Shown piece by piece: positions 1 to 7,516 of a stretch of 22,199 bases of DNA. Source of the stretch: a virus; IMG/VR virus record IMGVR_UViG_3300001851_000217, positions 1-22,199 of that record. One strand, written 5' to 3'. The notes beneath the pieces are model-generated. The model saw nothing but the letters and a program-made list of their open reading frames with translations. It was not told the origin of the DNA and made no database searches. A program made the position numbers and the translations under genes. How positions within the stretch are numbered: the first letter of the stretch is position 1; every line of letters begins with the position of its first letter.

Positions 1-534
1 TTGGATATTGCTAAGGTAATATACACTCATGATACACTATCAGACCTTGCAAAAGTAACAAAGATTCAGAGTATTAATCTAGATGTAGCAAAAGTAGTAT
101 ACACTCAGACAGTGAATACTAACCTAGCAAAGGTAGTATACACTCAAACAGTCAACTTGGATATTGCTAAGGTAGTACAGACACATAAAGCAGATGCTCA
201 CTTCAAAGATACTGATCCAAATGTACCTCATAACAACTTAGTAAACTCATTCTTAAAGAGATTAGGTAAGACTAGAACACACACAACCGATCTAAAGATA
301 AAAGACTTTGATCCAAATGTACCTCATGAGCACACTACTAACTCTGTATTAAAGGTATACATAAAGACCAAACACTTGGAAGTAAAGGTATCAGATAAGG
401 ATAAGAATGTTAAGAGTGGAAGAAAGAGTATAGAAGTAAAGACCAGACCTACACAGAGAGTAGTGAAAACTCCAAAGAAAGGATCTGATGTGAAAACCAC
501 TAACAAACAAAAACGAGTAAAAACAGACTGGTAG
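1..534 (+). CDS. Repeat-containing lysine-rich protein, 5'-truncated (putative virion/fibre protein)
   Basis: The frame is open at the window edge, so the apparent TTG start is probably internal and only the C-terminal part (177 residues) is present. Residues 3-67 hold five 13-residue units of the form [ILV]AKVVYTQTVNxx. A second, longer repeat follows, in which the phrase DPNVPH occurs twice (about residues 72 and 102), each followed by a serine/leucine/lysine-rich stretch. The last 60 residues are very rich in K, T and V with no recognisable domain. Short valine/threonine repeats often form elongated beta structures in fibre or appendage proteins. With a glycosyltransferase and a baseplate-like domain downstream, a virion surface role is plausible but inferred. 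I do not recognise a family. Confidence 0.6.
   Translation: MDIAKVIYTHDTLSDLAKVTKIQSINLDVAKVVYTQTVNTNLAKVVYTQTVNLDIAKVVQTHKADAHFKDTDPNVPHNNLVNSFLKRLGKTRTHTTDLKIKDFDPNVPHEHTTNSVLKVYIKTKHLEVKVSDKDKNVKSGRKSIEVKTRPTQRVVKTPKKGSDVKTTNKQKRVKTDW
7..201 (+). repeat. Five tandem 39-bp coding repeats
   Basis: Five consecutive 39-bp units encode 13-residue repeats inside the first gene. Units three and four are nearly identical at nucleotide level (85-120 and 124-159). The 18 bases at 1-18 recur exactly at 157-174. Period 39 keeps the reading frame, so unit gain or loss would change protein length without a frameshift. Confidence 0.85.
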
Positions 535-540
535 AAAGAC

Positions 541-548
541 TTATATTA
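541..548 (+). promoter_or_regulatory. TATA box for the glycosyltransferase gene
   Basis: TTATATTA is centred about 26 nt upstream of the ATG at 570, the archaeal TATA spacing expected for a leaderless transcript. No Shine-Dalgarno sequence is visible before the ATG. Confidence 0.55.
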
Positions 549-569
549 TGATGACATGAATAAAAGGTC

Positions 570-1481
570 ATGTCTGAAGAGGGAAGTTTTAAACAAGCAC
601 CATATTTTGATTTAAATGAAAGAGTATACTTAGAAGTCATATATGGTAATCCTGACAGAAAGTTCTCAAAAAGACAATTAGAAGAAGAAATGCAAAGATT
701 TGCAGATGAATGGTATGTACCACCAGACAAGATGAAACTATGTGTAGCTCACTGTATATATAATGAGGAGAGAATGTTGGAAAAATGCTTGGAAAATGAT
801 TTACTGATAAATGACTTGGATATTATACATATCTTAGATGGTGCTTGGGAACACTTTGATGGTGAAGCAAGTAGCACAGATAGAACAAAAGAGATAATAG
901 ATAAATTCATTGAAAAGACCAAGAATTTAGGAATAACAATAATCTATGAAACACATCCAGAGAATAAAAAATGGGCTAGTGAATCTGAGAAACGTAATTA
1001 CCAACTTGAGAGATTAAAAGAAATATGTGGTGATGTGCCATCATATGCTATAGTTAAAGATGCCGATGAATTCTTCCATTTTACTACTGGTGTTAAAATG
1101 CTATGGTTGAAAAAGTCTTTATTAGAACTCATGAATACCGAAAATGATTTAGGTATGATGAAAGTACATGCATATTACTCTCATTCTGAAATGCACTCAC
1201 CAAGACTATTTCCTCTAAACAAAGGTTATCATTATTATACTGAGAAAAGTATGTGTGTTCATGATGAAAATTGTGACATGGTATGTGATTATAATCCAAC
1301 CATACACAAAGTTAAGACTGATAAAGTATTTATGATGCAACCAATGGTTCTTATAAATCATTTACATCTAAGAGATGATGAAAGAAAGCATAAAAAGTTG
1401 GAACATGTAGAATTCTTAGAATCTCAACTAGAGACAACATCTCCATGTAAGTATATAAAGAATAAGAATGATCAAGTATAA
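570..1481 (+). CDS. Family 2-type (GT-A fold) glycosyltransferase
   Basis: Probable nucleotide-sugar-dependent glycosyltransferase. After about 55 residues, a Rossmann-like half begins with KLCVAHCIYNEERML (NEE at 65-67), then an ILDGAW strand with D90, STDRT at 102-106, KRN at 140-142, and DADEF at 164-168 serving as the DxD-like metal/sugar-nucleotide motif. The C-terminal NHLHLRDDERK (263-273) fits the H/R-containing segment of GT2-like enzymes. There is no membrane segment, so it is likely cytosolic. The length (303) suits a stand-alone GT-A enzyme. It lies between a repeat protein and a BppU-like protein, so modification of virion proteins is possible; modified DNA bases or host glycans are alternatives. 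The acceptor cannot be read from sequence. Confidence 0.75.
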   Translation: MSEEGSFKQAPYFDLNERVYLEVIYGNPDRKFSKRQLEEEMQRFADEWYVPPDKMKLCVAHCIYNEERMLEKCLENDLLINDLDIIHILDGAWEHFDGEASSTDRTKEIIDKFIEKTKNLGITIIYETHPENKKWASESEKRNYQLERLKEICGDVPSYAIVKDADEFFHFTTGVKMLWLKKSLLELMNTENDLGMMKVHAYYSHSEMHSPRLFPLNKGYHYYTEKSMCVHDENCDMVCDYNPTIHKVKTDKVFMMQPMVLINHLHLRDDERKHKKLEHVEFLESQLETTSPCKYIKNKNDQV

Positions 1482-1629
1482 ACTAGAAGACTATACAAAA
1501 TCAGATATTCCTATAATCCAAATGGAATTACTCACTAGTATTGCCAATGAATTAGCAGAAATGAATCGACTAAGACGAATGGAATTACAATTACAATATG
1601 GGGCTGGTACTACTGATGAAGCCAAGTAA
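1468..1629 (+). CDS. Small helical protein (53 aa) overlapping the glycosyltransferase end
   Basis: ATG at 1468 opens a 53-residue frame ending TAA at 1627-1629, overlapping the glycosyltransferase gene by 14 nt. The product starts MIKYKLEDYTKSDIPII and continues as a probable amphipathic helix rich in E, L, M and R (around residues 18-43), then a short GAGTTDEAK tail. The overlap suggests translational coupling to the preceding gene. It fills most of a gap that otherwise looks empty and no start codon conflicts with it. I do not recognise a family; small helical proteins in virion arms can be chaperones or scaffold fragments, but that is speculation. Confidence 0.55.
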   Translation: MIKYKLEDYTKSDIPIIQMELLTSIANELAEMNRLRRMELQLQYGAGTTDEAK

Positions 1630-1636
1630 CGCTATC

Positions 1637-1647
1637 TTTAAAAATAA
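1637..1647 (+). promoter_or_regulatory. TATA box for the BppU-like gene
   Basis: TTTAAAAATAA is centred about 25 nt before the ATG at 1666, just after the stop of the 53-aa gene. This is consistent with a leaderless transcript. Confidence 0.5.
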
Positions 1648-1665
1648 TACTAACTTTTATAAGAC

Positions 1666-2019
1666 ATGAGTGTTAATCAGACTGGTAGAGCAATAGAATT
1701 CAGAATAAAATCTGGTTCAAGAGCCACACTATATATAAACATAAAGAACTATGATGGCACTACAAAGAACTTGAATGATACAACGCAGTTTGCAAGTGCT
1801 ATATGGAAGGTATGGAAACCAAATGGTGACTTGATAATAAACGGTAATGCTTTTTACGAAGATAGAACTTATGGTGAGATAGGATATACTTTAACATCTG
1901 AAGATACCGATATAGACAATGCTGGTATATGGGAAGGCGAGGTAGAGCTTTATGATGATGATGGTGAAATATCAGAGCAAAGTGATACTTTCAACTTCAT
2001 CATAGAGGAAAGTTATTAG
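1666..2019 (+). CDS. BppU N-terminal-like beta-sandwich protein (putative baseplate/tail component)
   Basis: A 117-residue protein with the pattern of the BppU N-terminal domain found in tailed-phage baseplate and fibre proteins. An opening strand (GRAIEFRIKSGSRATLYI) is followed by ASAIWKVWKPNGDLI, a turn with YEDRTYGEIGYTL, then GIWEGEVELYDDDGE and a closing strand, SDTFNFIIEE. The D-G turns and the G-x-W-E-x-E-x-x-L strand are the most diagnostic features. The whole protein is one domain, so it may be a structural adaptor rather than a receptor binder. It has its own promoter-like element. The assignment rests on pattern resemblance to the family as I know it, not on a profile search. Confidence 0.5.
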   Translation: MSVNQTGRAIEFRIKSGSRATLYINIKNYDGTTKNLNDTTQFASAIWKVWKPNGDLIINGNAFYEDRTYGEIGYTLTSEDTDIDNAGIWEGEVELYDDDGEISEQSDTFNFIIEESY

Positions 2020-2026
2020 GGGGTGA
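2019..2026 (+). promoter_or_regulatory. Shine-Dalgarno site that decides the next start codon
   Basis: GGGGGTGA differs by one base from the full archaeal anti-SD complement GGAGGTGA. It ends 5 nt before TTG at 2032. The upstream in-frame GTG at 2023 lies inside this site, so TTG 2032 is the better start. Confidence 0.6.
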
Positions 2027-2031
2027 ATTTG

Positions 2032-2220
2032 TTGGGAGTATTCGATTTCTTAAAAGGAAAGGATTCTAAATCAGAAGAACTTGTAGGTGAATTCGGTGAA
2101 GGTGAATGCAACGCATGTGGTCATCCTTGGGTTACACATGATGTAAGAGACTGTTGCATAGCACAATCTGATGCAGATCCAAATGAAACTTGTGGATGCA
2201 CAAAGTTCGCAAATAATTAG
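2032..2220 (+). CDS. Small cysteine/histidine-rich zinc-binding protein (62 aa)
   Basis: A TTG start at 2032 is preferred because of the strong SD site just upstream. It gives MGVFDFLKGK, a typical amphipathic N-terminus of small soluble proteins; a GTG at 2023 would add three residues. Potential ligands are C26, C29, H31, H36, C41, C42, C54 and C56, enough for one or two zinc sites (CNACGHPW, then DCC, then CGC). The first 25 residues are charged and probably form a helix. It follows the BppU-like gene by 12 nt and is the clearest SD-driven start in the window, so it is probably translated from the upstream gene's transcript. Function unknown. Confidence 0.65.
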   Translation: MGVFDFLKGKDSKSEELVGEFGEGECNACGHPWVTHDVRDCCIAQSDADPNETCGCTKFANN

Positions 2221-2226
2221 AAAGCC

Positions 2227-2233
2227 TTATATG
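2227..2233 (+). promoter_or_regulatory. TATA box for the Cas4-like nuclease gene
   Basis: TTATATG is centred 26 nt before the GTG at 2256 and supports that GTG as a leaderless start. A small hairpin (GTGGG/CCCAC, 2233-2247) sits between the box and the start. Confidence 0.5.
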
Positions 2234-2255
2234 TGGGTATCCCCCACTACTTTTT

Positions 2256-3020
2256 GTGTTAAAGTTAGAAGATATTAGTAATGCAGTTTATTTTGAGTTT
2301 AGACGAGCTCAAATTGAAGCCATGAAAACAGAGAGGTTAGGTGTTATTCATGTTAGTGATATTATCAAACCATGTATGAGAAATGTAATCTATAAGAAAA
2401 CATTACCTGAAACTGGTATGAATACCGAAGATATGAGGTCACTGTATTTTGGTCAAGCAGTTCACTCTGCTTCAATGATTGCAAAACCAGAACACCATGA
2501 GATGTTTCTAGCATATGATTATGTAAGAGATAAGGCTTTAACAAAAGAAGAAGCCTTAAAGATACCACCAAATGACCCAAGACACCTAGATATTATCTAT
2601 GGAAGTATAGATGATTTATTAGAAATGGGTGGTAAATGGGTTATATGTGATAAGAAAACAACGGGTAGTATAGGCTATTTTCAAAAGGCTACAGCAAAAG
2701 CAAGTGAGTCACATGTAGACCAAATCAATAGGTATAGGGTATTACTTAAGAAATGTTATGGTATAGATGCAGACTATGGATGTGTAATTTATATTTCAAA
2801 TTCAATAGACAAAGAGTCCAGAGATAAACCTGTAGCACTCCCATTCAAACTAAGTCCTATAGAAGAGACTTTAGAAGATATGATAATAAAGGCTAGAGAG
2901 ATTAAAGACTCTTTAACAAATATGACTTTACCACCAAGAGTGAAGAACTATCTATGTGATGGTTTTTGTCCATACGCAACAATGTGTTTTGGTGATAATA
3001 GAGAAAAATGGAACGAGTAG
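2256..3020 (+). CDS. Cas4/RecB-type PD-(D/E)XK nuclease with Fe-S cluster
   Basis: A 254-residue nuclease of the Cas4/Dna2/AddB-like group. One cysteine precedes the nuclease core (C40 in SDIIKPCMRN). H70 lies in GQAVH, the conserved acidic residues are in GSIDDLL (D119/D120), and CDKKTT supplies the D-x-K motif (D132, K134). HVDQINRYRVLL gives the QxxxY motif (Q156, Y160). C234, C238 and C244 close a probable 4Fe-4S cluster with C40. Family members degrade or trim DNA ends in recombination and repair. No cas1 or cas2 is nearby and no CRISPR array is visible, so a role in viral replication, recombination or end processing before packaging is more likely than spacer acquisition. The GTG start is chosen from the promoter spacing. 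Confidence 0.85.
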   Translation: MLKLEDISNAVYFEFRRAQIEAMKTERLGVIHVSDIIKPCMRNVIYKKTLPETGMNTEDMRSLYFGQAVHSASMIAKPEHHEMFLAYDYVRDKALTKEEALKIPPNDPRHLDIIYGSIDDLLEMGGKWVICDKKTTGSIGYFQKATAKASESHVDQINRYRVLLKKCYGIDADYGCVIYISNSIDKESRDKPVALPFKLSPIEETLEDMIIKAREIKDSLTNMTLPPRVKNYLCDGFCPYATMCFGDNREKWNE

Positions 3021-3127
3021 ATTACGCATCACCAGAATGTTATAGTCACGAACATACTAAATGCCCCATAACTAGAAACGGATTTAAATGTACTTGTCTA
3101 TGCCATAAGATAATTGGTGCTGGATGA
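3008..3127 (+). CDS. 39-aa Cys/His miniprotein overlapping both neighbours
   Basis: ATG at 3008 lies inside the end of the nuclease gene, and the TGA at 3125-3127 overlaps the next gene's ATG at 3124 as ATGA. Translation coupling on both sides is therefore likely. The product has a dense potential metal-ligand set: C11, H14, H16, C19, C28, C30, C32 and H33, with the core CYSHEHTKCP and CTCLCHK. These could hold a zinc ion or two. No other domain is present. The overlap geometry and the cysteine pattern are the evidence that it is real. Function unknown. Confidence 0.6.
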   Translation: MERVDYASPECYSHEHTKCPITRNGFKCTCLCHKIIGAG

Positions 3128-3894
3128 AGATCTATTTTAACGCTAACAACAAAGCCCATTTGGAAGCGTTATCAGAATGTGGGGTTAGAAATGTTATGCT
3201 ATCATTTAGATATTCATATGCCAATATCACCAAGTTCAGAGACAAGTTTGATAGTATATTTGTGGTCGCAGGTGTAGGTACAGAAGCAGAACGATACCAT
3301 GATCTACTAAAGAAACATAGAGAGAACTATGACTTTGCTACACAGTTTGATGTTTTCTATGATATGGAGAATACTATAAAATGGTATAAAAAAGAAAGAG
3401 AGACTGGTATAGATTGGACTTTGCCTGTATTACAGGGTAACTATCTTAATCATCTATCAATGTTAAGACCTCAATCTGGGTCATATGTATGTCTGGGTGA
3501 AATCAAAGGTAAACTAGAGACCGAAGATCAAATGAGAAAACTACCTGCCAATCTTAAGTTTCATGGATTAGCAAAAGGTAAATATATTGGTAGGGGAAAC
3601 AAGTTTGAAAGTATAGATACGAGTGCATGGATCTCAGCGGCTATGTCAAAAAAGACAGAAGTATGGAATAATAACTCTACATCATCTATATTCTTTGGTG
3701 ATAAAGGAAAGGGTATGATTCCTATAGTAAGACATAACTGCGAAAAGTATAAAGAATACATGGAAAAGATCAAAATAAAAACCGATGATGTGATTAACAG
3801 TGAGTATTACACACTATTAAAACTACCATTTGCTGTATTATTTATGCCAATGTGTAAATCTTACAACATCTACGAAGAAAACTTTAAGTACTAG
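3124..3894 (+). CDS. tRNA-guanine transglycosylase/DpdA-like TIM-barrel protein (putative)
   Basis: A 256-residue protein resembling phage proteins of the TGT/DpdA group, which exchange guanine for a 7-deazaguanine base in tRNA or DNA. Matching elements are an N-terminal strand GVRNVMLSFRYS (20-31), PVLQGN at 101-106 (TGT-like PVxQG), LGEIKG at 124-129, KFHGLAKG at 145-152, and FESIDTSAWIS at 161-171. The last resembles the [SF]-[VI]-D-[ST]-x-[SA]-W segment of DpdA-like proteins and would place the likely catalytic aspartate at D165. The usual early LDSGAF stretch is altered to FVVAGVGTE, so activity is uncertain. It begins within the ATGA overlap of the zinc miniprotein. No preQ0/queuosine synthesis genes are in view; the host would have to supply the base. 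Confidence 0.5.
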   Translation: MKIYFNANNKAHLEALSECGVRNVMLSFRYSYANITKFRDKFDSIFVVAGVGTEAERYHDLLKKHRENYDFATQFDVFYDMENTIKWYKKERETGIDWTLPVLQGNYLNHLSMLRPQSGSYVCLGEIKGKLETEDQMRKLPANLKFHGLAKGKYIGRGNKFESIDTSAWISAAMSKKTEVWNNNSTSSIFFGDKGKGMIPIVRHNCEKYKEYMEKIKIKTDDVINSEYYTLLKLPFAVLFMPMCKSYNIYEENFKY

Positions 3895-3914
3895 AACAAA
3901 ATAATTGTTATATA

Positions 3915-4454
3915 ATGGATGATAAAGGAGAAATTTTCAAGATAAAATCAGTAGGTGGTAACTTTGTTGCTGAAGAAAACAAGAGAAAAACCATATCACC
4001 TTTTAATAGTGCCAAGCATTTTAAAGATGCCAACATACCAGCATTATGTGATCAATGTATCTATCGTAGTATAGAAGAGGGTGGTAATGGTAAATGTCCA
4101 AAGTACGAAAAGGGTGCAGTATGTGGAATCAGAACTGACTTTGTAAGTTTATTGAATAGTCTTGATACTAGAAACCCAGAAGATGTTAAAGACATGCTAG
4201 ATCTAATAGCCAAACTATCTATGGAGAACGTATTGATGGCATTGACTCAAGCTAAGTTTGATGGTAATGTACCAGATAGAAATACTAAATCTGAAATTAA
4301 TACTCTACTGAATGTGATAAAAGCAATCAACGATTTAAATAGTAAAATAGTAGTTACAGAGAAGACAGAGTTTGGTAAGACTGGTGATATATCTAGTATA
4401 TTTAGACAGATAAAAGCACAGAAAACGGTGTCAGATGCCTCGAACCTCGAATGA
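3915..4454 (+). CDS. Zinc-containing helical protein, candidate small terminase subunit
   Basis: It lies directly before TerL and overlaps it by 20 nt, the position usual for a small terminase (TerS). An N-terminal basic segment is followed by a probable zinc site with C45, C48, C61 and C70 (CDQC, CPKY, CGIR). Two long predicted helices follow (about 73-115 and 125-146: DVKDMLDLIAKLSMENVL, then NTLLNVIKAINDL), ending in a charged tail. TerS proteins recognise viral DNA and stimulate TerL; they are very diverse, so position and helical content are the main evidence. The ATG lies immediately after a TATA-like run, so the TATA spacing does not fit a leaderless start here; transcription from upstream is more likely. 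Confidence 0.45.
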   Translation: MDDKGEIFKIKSVGGNFVAEENKRKTISPFNSAKHFKDANIPALCDQCIYRSIEEGGNGKCPKYEKGAVCGIRTDFVSLLNSLDTRNPEDVKDMLDLIAKLSMENVLMALTQAKFDGNVPDRNTKSEINTLLNVIKAINDLNSKIVVTEKTEFGKTGDISSIFRQIKAQKTVSDASNLE

Positions 4455-5817
4455 GCAAATACAGGAACGCCTTGATTTCGTCAAGACCGTAACTGATTGT
4501 GCTCAATCACCTACTAAGTTTGCAGAGGTATTTCTAGATCACAAGGTATTTGATTACAATAGAAAATATCTAGATTGTAAAGATAGATTCATAGTATATA
4601 GATCAGGAAGACAGGTAGGTAAAACAGTATCAACTGCTATCAAAGCTATACATTTTGCCTTCTTTGCCCCTGTATTATTAGAAACTGTTAAGAATGAATG
4701 CACTATAGTTATAGCTGCACCTACACAAAATCAGGCTACGATTATGTTTGACAAGATAAGATCACTGATAATGGATAATGACTTTCTAAAAGGATATGTT
4801 ATACGTAACACACAAACTGCATTATGGATTTCATTTCTAGATGGTAATGGAGTATCTAAGATTATCACTAGGGCTACTGGTGAAACTGGTATAGGACTTA
4901 GAGGTTATTCACCACATGTTATTATTGCAGACGAGTGTTCTTTCATCAAGACTGACATATTAAAAGCATTCCTACCTTCTGGTATGGCTACACAAGCTAG
5001 AGTATGGTTAACATCTACACCTTTCTCAAAGGCTGGTTATTTCTATGAAGCATGTATGAATTCCAAACCAGCCAACCCAGATGGCTTATGGACACAGTTT
5101 CATGTCAAGTCTACTGATAACCCACTCATTCAAAAAGATCCATCATTCTTAGAAGAGATTAAAAGATTAACCAGAGAAGAATACATACAAGAGGTAGAGG
5201 GTGAGTTCCTAGATATTGGTGATGCGTTATTCCCTAACTCTATATTGATGGAAGCTATAGGTGACTATACACCAAAAGGTAGAGTTAGATACTTCATGGG
5301 TGTAGATGTTGCTAGAACTGGTAGAGATGAAACAGTATATACCATAGTATCAGTTGATGACAATGATGTAGTATCCGTTGAAGAAATTGAAAATGAATCA
5401 CAATCTAATGTAGTACAAGTGGCTGGTAGAGTAAAAGAGTTTATTGACAAGTATAAGATAGAGACAGTATTTGTTGATGAGACTGGATTGGGTGGTGGTC
5501 TAGTTGACTTGGCAAGATCACAAGGATCTCCAGTAAGGGGTGTTATGTTTACACTACAAGAAAAAGCCAAGATGTATGGTGATTTGAGAATGTTGTTTGA
5601 GAATCATAGAGTAAAGATTAAACAGATTAACAAGTTAATATATCAATTATCATATCTAAGAAGAGAATATACTGAAACGGGTATCATGAAGATTAGGTCT
5701 GATGAACATGATGATTACCCAGATAGTCTTGTATTAGCCTGTAAGGCTGTGGCTGGTGGAGATAGTTGGCATGTAATGGATATGTCTAAGAAACTCCAAA
5801 AGGCATTGTTTGGTTAA
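4435..5817 (+). CDS. Terminase large subunit (TerL), ATPase-nuclease packaging motor
   Basis: Complete 460-residue TerL, the motor that pumps DNA into the capsid and cuts it. ATPase half: Walker A SGRQVGKT (57-64), Walker B VIIADE (162-167) with the catalytic glutamate E167, and coupling motif STP (194-196). Nuclease half (RNase H fold): GVDVA with D291, VFVDETGLGGG with D348, and DDYPDS with D427/D430 as metal ligands. The length is normal and no key residue is missing. The start overlaps the candidate TerS. What follows is unusual: three low-complexity proteins, not a recognisable portal and protease. The portal gene is probably outside the window. Confidence 0.95.
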   Translation: MPRTSNEQIQERLDFVKTVTDCAQSPTKFAEVFLDHKVFDYNRKYLDCKDRFIVYRSGRQVGKTVSTAIKAIHFAFFAPVLLETVKNECTIVIAAPTQNQATIMFDKIRSLIMDNDFLKGYVIRNTQTALWISFLDGNGVSKIITRATGETGIGLRGYSPHVIIADECSFIKTDILKAFLPSGMATQARVWLTSTPFSKAGYFYEACMNSKPANPDGLWTQFHVKSTDNPLIQKDPSFLEEIKRLTREEYIQEVEGEFLDIGDALFPNSILMEAIGDYTPKGRVRYFMGVDVARTGRDETVYTIVSVDDNDVVSVEEIENESQSNVVQVAGRVKEFIDKYKIETVFVDETGLGGGLVDLARSQGSPVRGVMFTLQEKAKMYGDLRMLFENHRVKIKQINKLIYQLSYLRREYTETGIMKIRSDEHDDYPDSLVLACKAVAGGDSWHVMDMSKKLQKALFG

Positions 5818-5818
5818 A

Positions 5819-5826
5819 TTTAAATA
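5819..5826 (+). promoter_or_regulatory. TATA box for the post-terminase gene cluster
   Basis: TTTAAATA is centred about 25 nt before the ATG at 5848, directly after the TerL stop. A second TATA-like run touching the ATG (5842-5848) is too close to direct a leaderless start there. Confidence 0.5.
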
Positions 5827-5847
5827 CATTGGTTATATACCTTATAT

Positions 5848-6525
5848 ATGCCTACACAGGATGAGATAAAAGATAATCTTAAGAAATTAGTGTTATGGAA
5901 TAGGTATTTAAATGACCCAGACAGTGAGAAGGCAGACTCGAAAGAACAGAGTTTAGAGACTTTAACTGATGATAAATTAGAAGAAGTAACAAAGAAACCA
6001 GTAGAAAAGGCGTTATGGGAAACTTGGTTAGATAATAGACAATTACCACTATGGCATAAATTATTAAAAGGAAAGGTATGGCATGATGGAACTTTGACAC
6101 CAGAGAATCTAGCTCGTGCTTTTAATGTAGAATCTGGTAAAAAGAATGTAGATGCCATAGGATCATCACAAGTTAAAAATGATGAATTAGCACGGGCGGT
6201 AGATGCTGTTTCTGATACTTTAAGAAATGTTAAGGGTGGTAAAAGAACTAGTTCTGATAAGAACATTACTCATGGTAGTAAGGATAAACCTGTAGCTGAG
6301 ATCGCTGATGCAAAAATGCCATCTGGTATGAGAAAACTATTAGAAGGTGCTAAAATGAGACAGATTAAAAACAGTGCTAATGTAGAGAAAGTCAGTATGG
6401 GTGATCCATCAAAAGGCAATCAACATGAAAATACTGCCCAAAATACTAATGACGATATAATAGATGATGAACAAATTTATATAGGAAAACCATCAAAACA
6501 AGGTAAGGTAGACAAACATGATTAA
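5848..6525 (+). CDS. Charged low-complexity protein (225 aa), unknown
   Basis: The N-terminal 80 residues look folded and helical, with two tryptophan-containing segments (KLVLWNRYLND at 13-23; ALWETWLDNRQLPLWHKLL around 55-73). After about residue 85 it becomes K/D/N/S-rich and probably disordered. One motif, MPSGMRKLLEGAKMRQIK, sits around 157-174. It ends with KVDKHD, resembling RADKHV in the next protein. It starts a run of three long, charged, overlapping genes after TerL and has its own promoter. In tailed viruses such a position often holds portal, scaffold or internal virion proteins, but no such family is visible here. Confidence 0.6.
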   Translation: MPTQDEIKDNLKKLVLWNRYLNDPDSEKADSKEQSLETLTDDKLEEVTKKPVEKALWETWLDNRQLPLWHKLLKGKVWHDGTLTPENLARAFNVESGKKNVDAIGSSQVKNDELARAVDAVSDTLRNVKGGKRTSSDKNITHGSKDKPVAEIADAKMPSGMRKLLEGAKMRQIKNSANVEKVSMGDPSKGNQHENTAQNTNDDIIDDEQIYIGKPSKQGKVDKHD

Positions 6526-7516
6526 TGGTAGCGAATTAAACAAACTACAGAATACTAAAGTAGGAGATACTATAAATTACTATGTCAATGGCACACCTAT
6601 GAGTGGCGTGGTTACAGCCATGAGTGGTTCTTTTATAAATGTCGCTAAAGATAACATGGTTAGAACTATAAGAATTGATGATACATTCTTTGTTAAAGAT
6701 ATTATTATGAAAAACAAGTCATGGAATGAAATGACTATGGAAGAAAAAGGTGAAGCTCTAGTAAATGTCAGAGCATATTCACCACGATTCCTATCAAAGA
6801 CTTGGGAACAATTACCACAAGAATTAAAAGATGCACTTAAAGGTTCTGGATTTAGAAAAGAACTACCGATTAAGAAACCAAAGATAGAAGAACCAGTAGA
6901 AGGACAGGTAGAGAAAGGTGGTGGATATAGAACAGATCTACCTAGAGAGAAACCAAAGAAGATGATTATTGACGAACCAGAAATCTCAAAACCAGCAAAG
7001 AAAGCACATGACTTAAGTACCACTAGCGAGGATGATGACTCTAGTGATTTTCAATGGCACAAAGCAGACTCATCAGATAATCTAAAAACAAATCAAGGTA
7101 CATATGATTCTAAGGGTAAGCAAATTGATAATAAACCAGTAAGTCCTACAAAAGTAGGAAGGGCTGATAAACATGTAGCAACAAAATCTCACTCTTGTGA
7201 TGAAGTAGAAAAGTCTATAGAGAAGATGAATAAAGAATTTGCAAAGTTAAAGTCTGGTGTTGAACAAGGTGCTTATGGTAATGCAGGTGGTAGACCATTC
7301 GCAGGTGTCTCTACACAGATGGATATTGATGCTAGTGAAGATTATGAAGGTGCAACTCACAATGATTTTAAAGAACAATTTAAACATGAGAAACAAAAAC
7401 CAGAGACTACTATGGAAGGTCATAACAAGAAAAAGGATTCTTCAGTATCGACTGGTACAACTGGCGTATTCAATGCTACAAACTCAAGTGGTGAAAAGAA
7501 GGAGGAAGAGGAATGA
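6518..7516 (+). CDS. Charged protein with N-terminal SH3-like segment and GxGxR motifs
   Basis: It overlaps the previous gene by 8 nt. The first 60 residues alternate short strands (VGDTINYYVNGTPMSG, VVTAM, FINVA, RTIRID) like an SH3-like barrel, followed by a small helical unit at 66-108. The remainder is disordered, with K/E/D/S-rich text. Two copies of a motif G-[SG]-G-[FY]-R-[KT]-[ED]-L-P followed by KPK occur at 108-122 and 134-148; a third copy is in the next gene. It ends in a run of glutamates whose codons (ggaggaagagga) also provide a Shine-Dalgarno site for the next gene. Function unknown; likely soluble and possibly virion-associated. Confidence 0.6.
   Translation: MINGSELNKLQNTKVGDTINYYVNGTPMSGVVTAMSGSFINVAKDNMVRTIRIDDTFFVKDIIMKNKSWNEMTMEEKGEALVNVRAYSPRFLSKTWEQLPQELKDALKGSGFRKELPIKKPKIEEPVEGQVEKGGGYRTDLPREKPKKMIIDEPEISKPAKKAHDLSTTSEDDDSSDFQWHKADSSDNLKTNQGTYDSKGKQIDNKPVSPTKVGRADKHVATKSHSCDEVEKSIEKMNKEFAKLKSGVEQGAYGNAGGRPFAGVSTQMDIDASEDYEGATHNDFKEQFKHEKQKPETTMEGHNKKKDSSVSTGTTGVFNATNSSGEKKEEEE

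Noticed and set aside
2233-2247. GTGGG-TATCC-CCCAC hairpin between the TATA box and the start of the Cas4-like gene
   Set aside because: Only a 5-bp stem, not repeated elsewhere in the window; could be chance or an operator, but no evidence decides.
2256-3020. Cas4-like nuclease as part of a CRISPR adaptation module
   Set aside because: No cas1, cas2 or repeat-spacer array is visible; viral Cas4-like nucleases are common without CRISPR.
5820-6266. Long minus-strand open frames opposite 5848-6525, and similar frames opposite mcm and the VWA gene
   Set aside because: They are antisense shadows of well-supported genes, S/L/F-rich with no motif or promoter.
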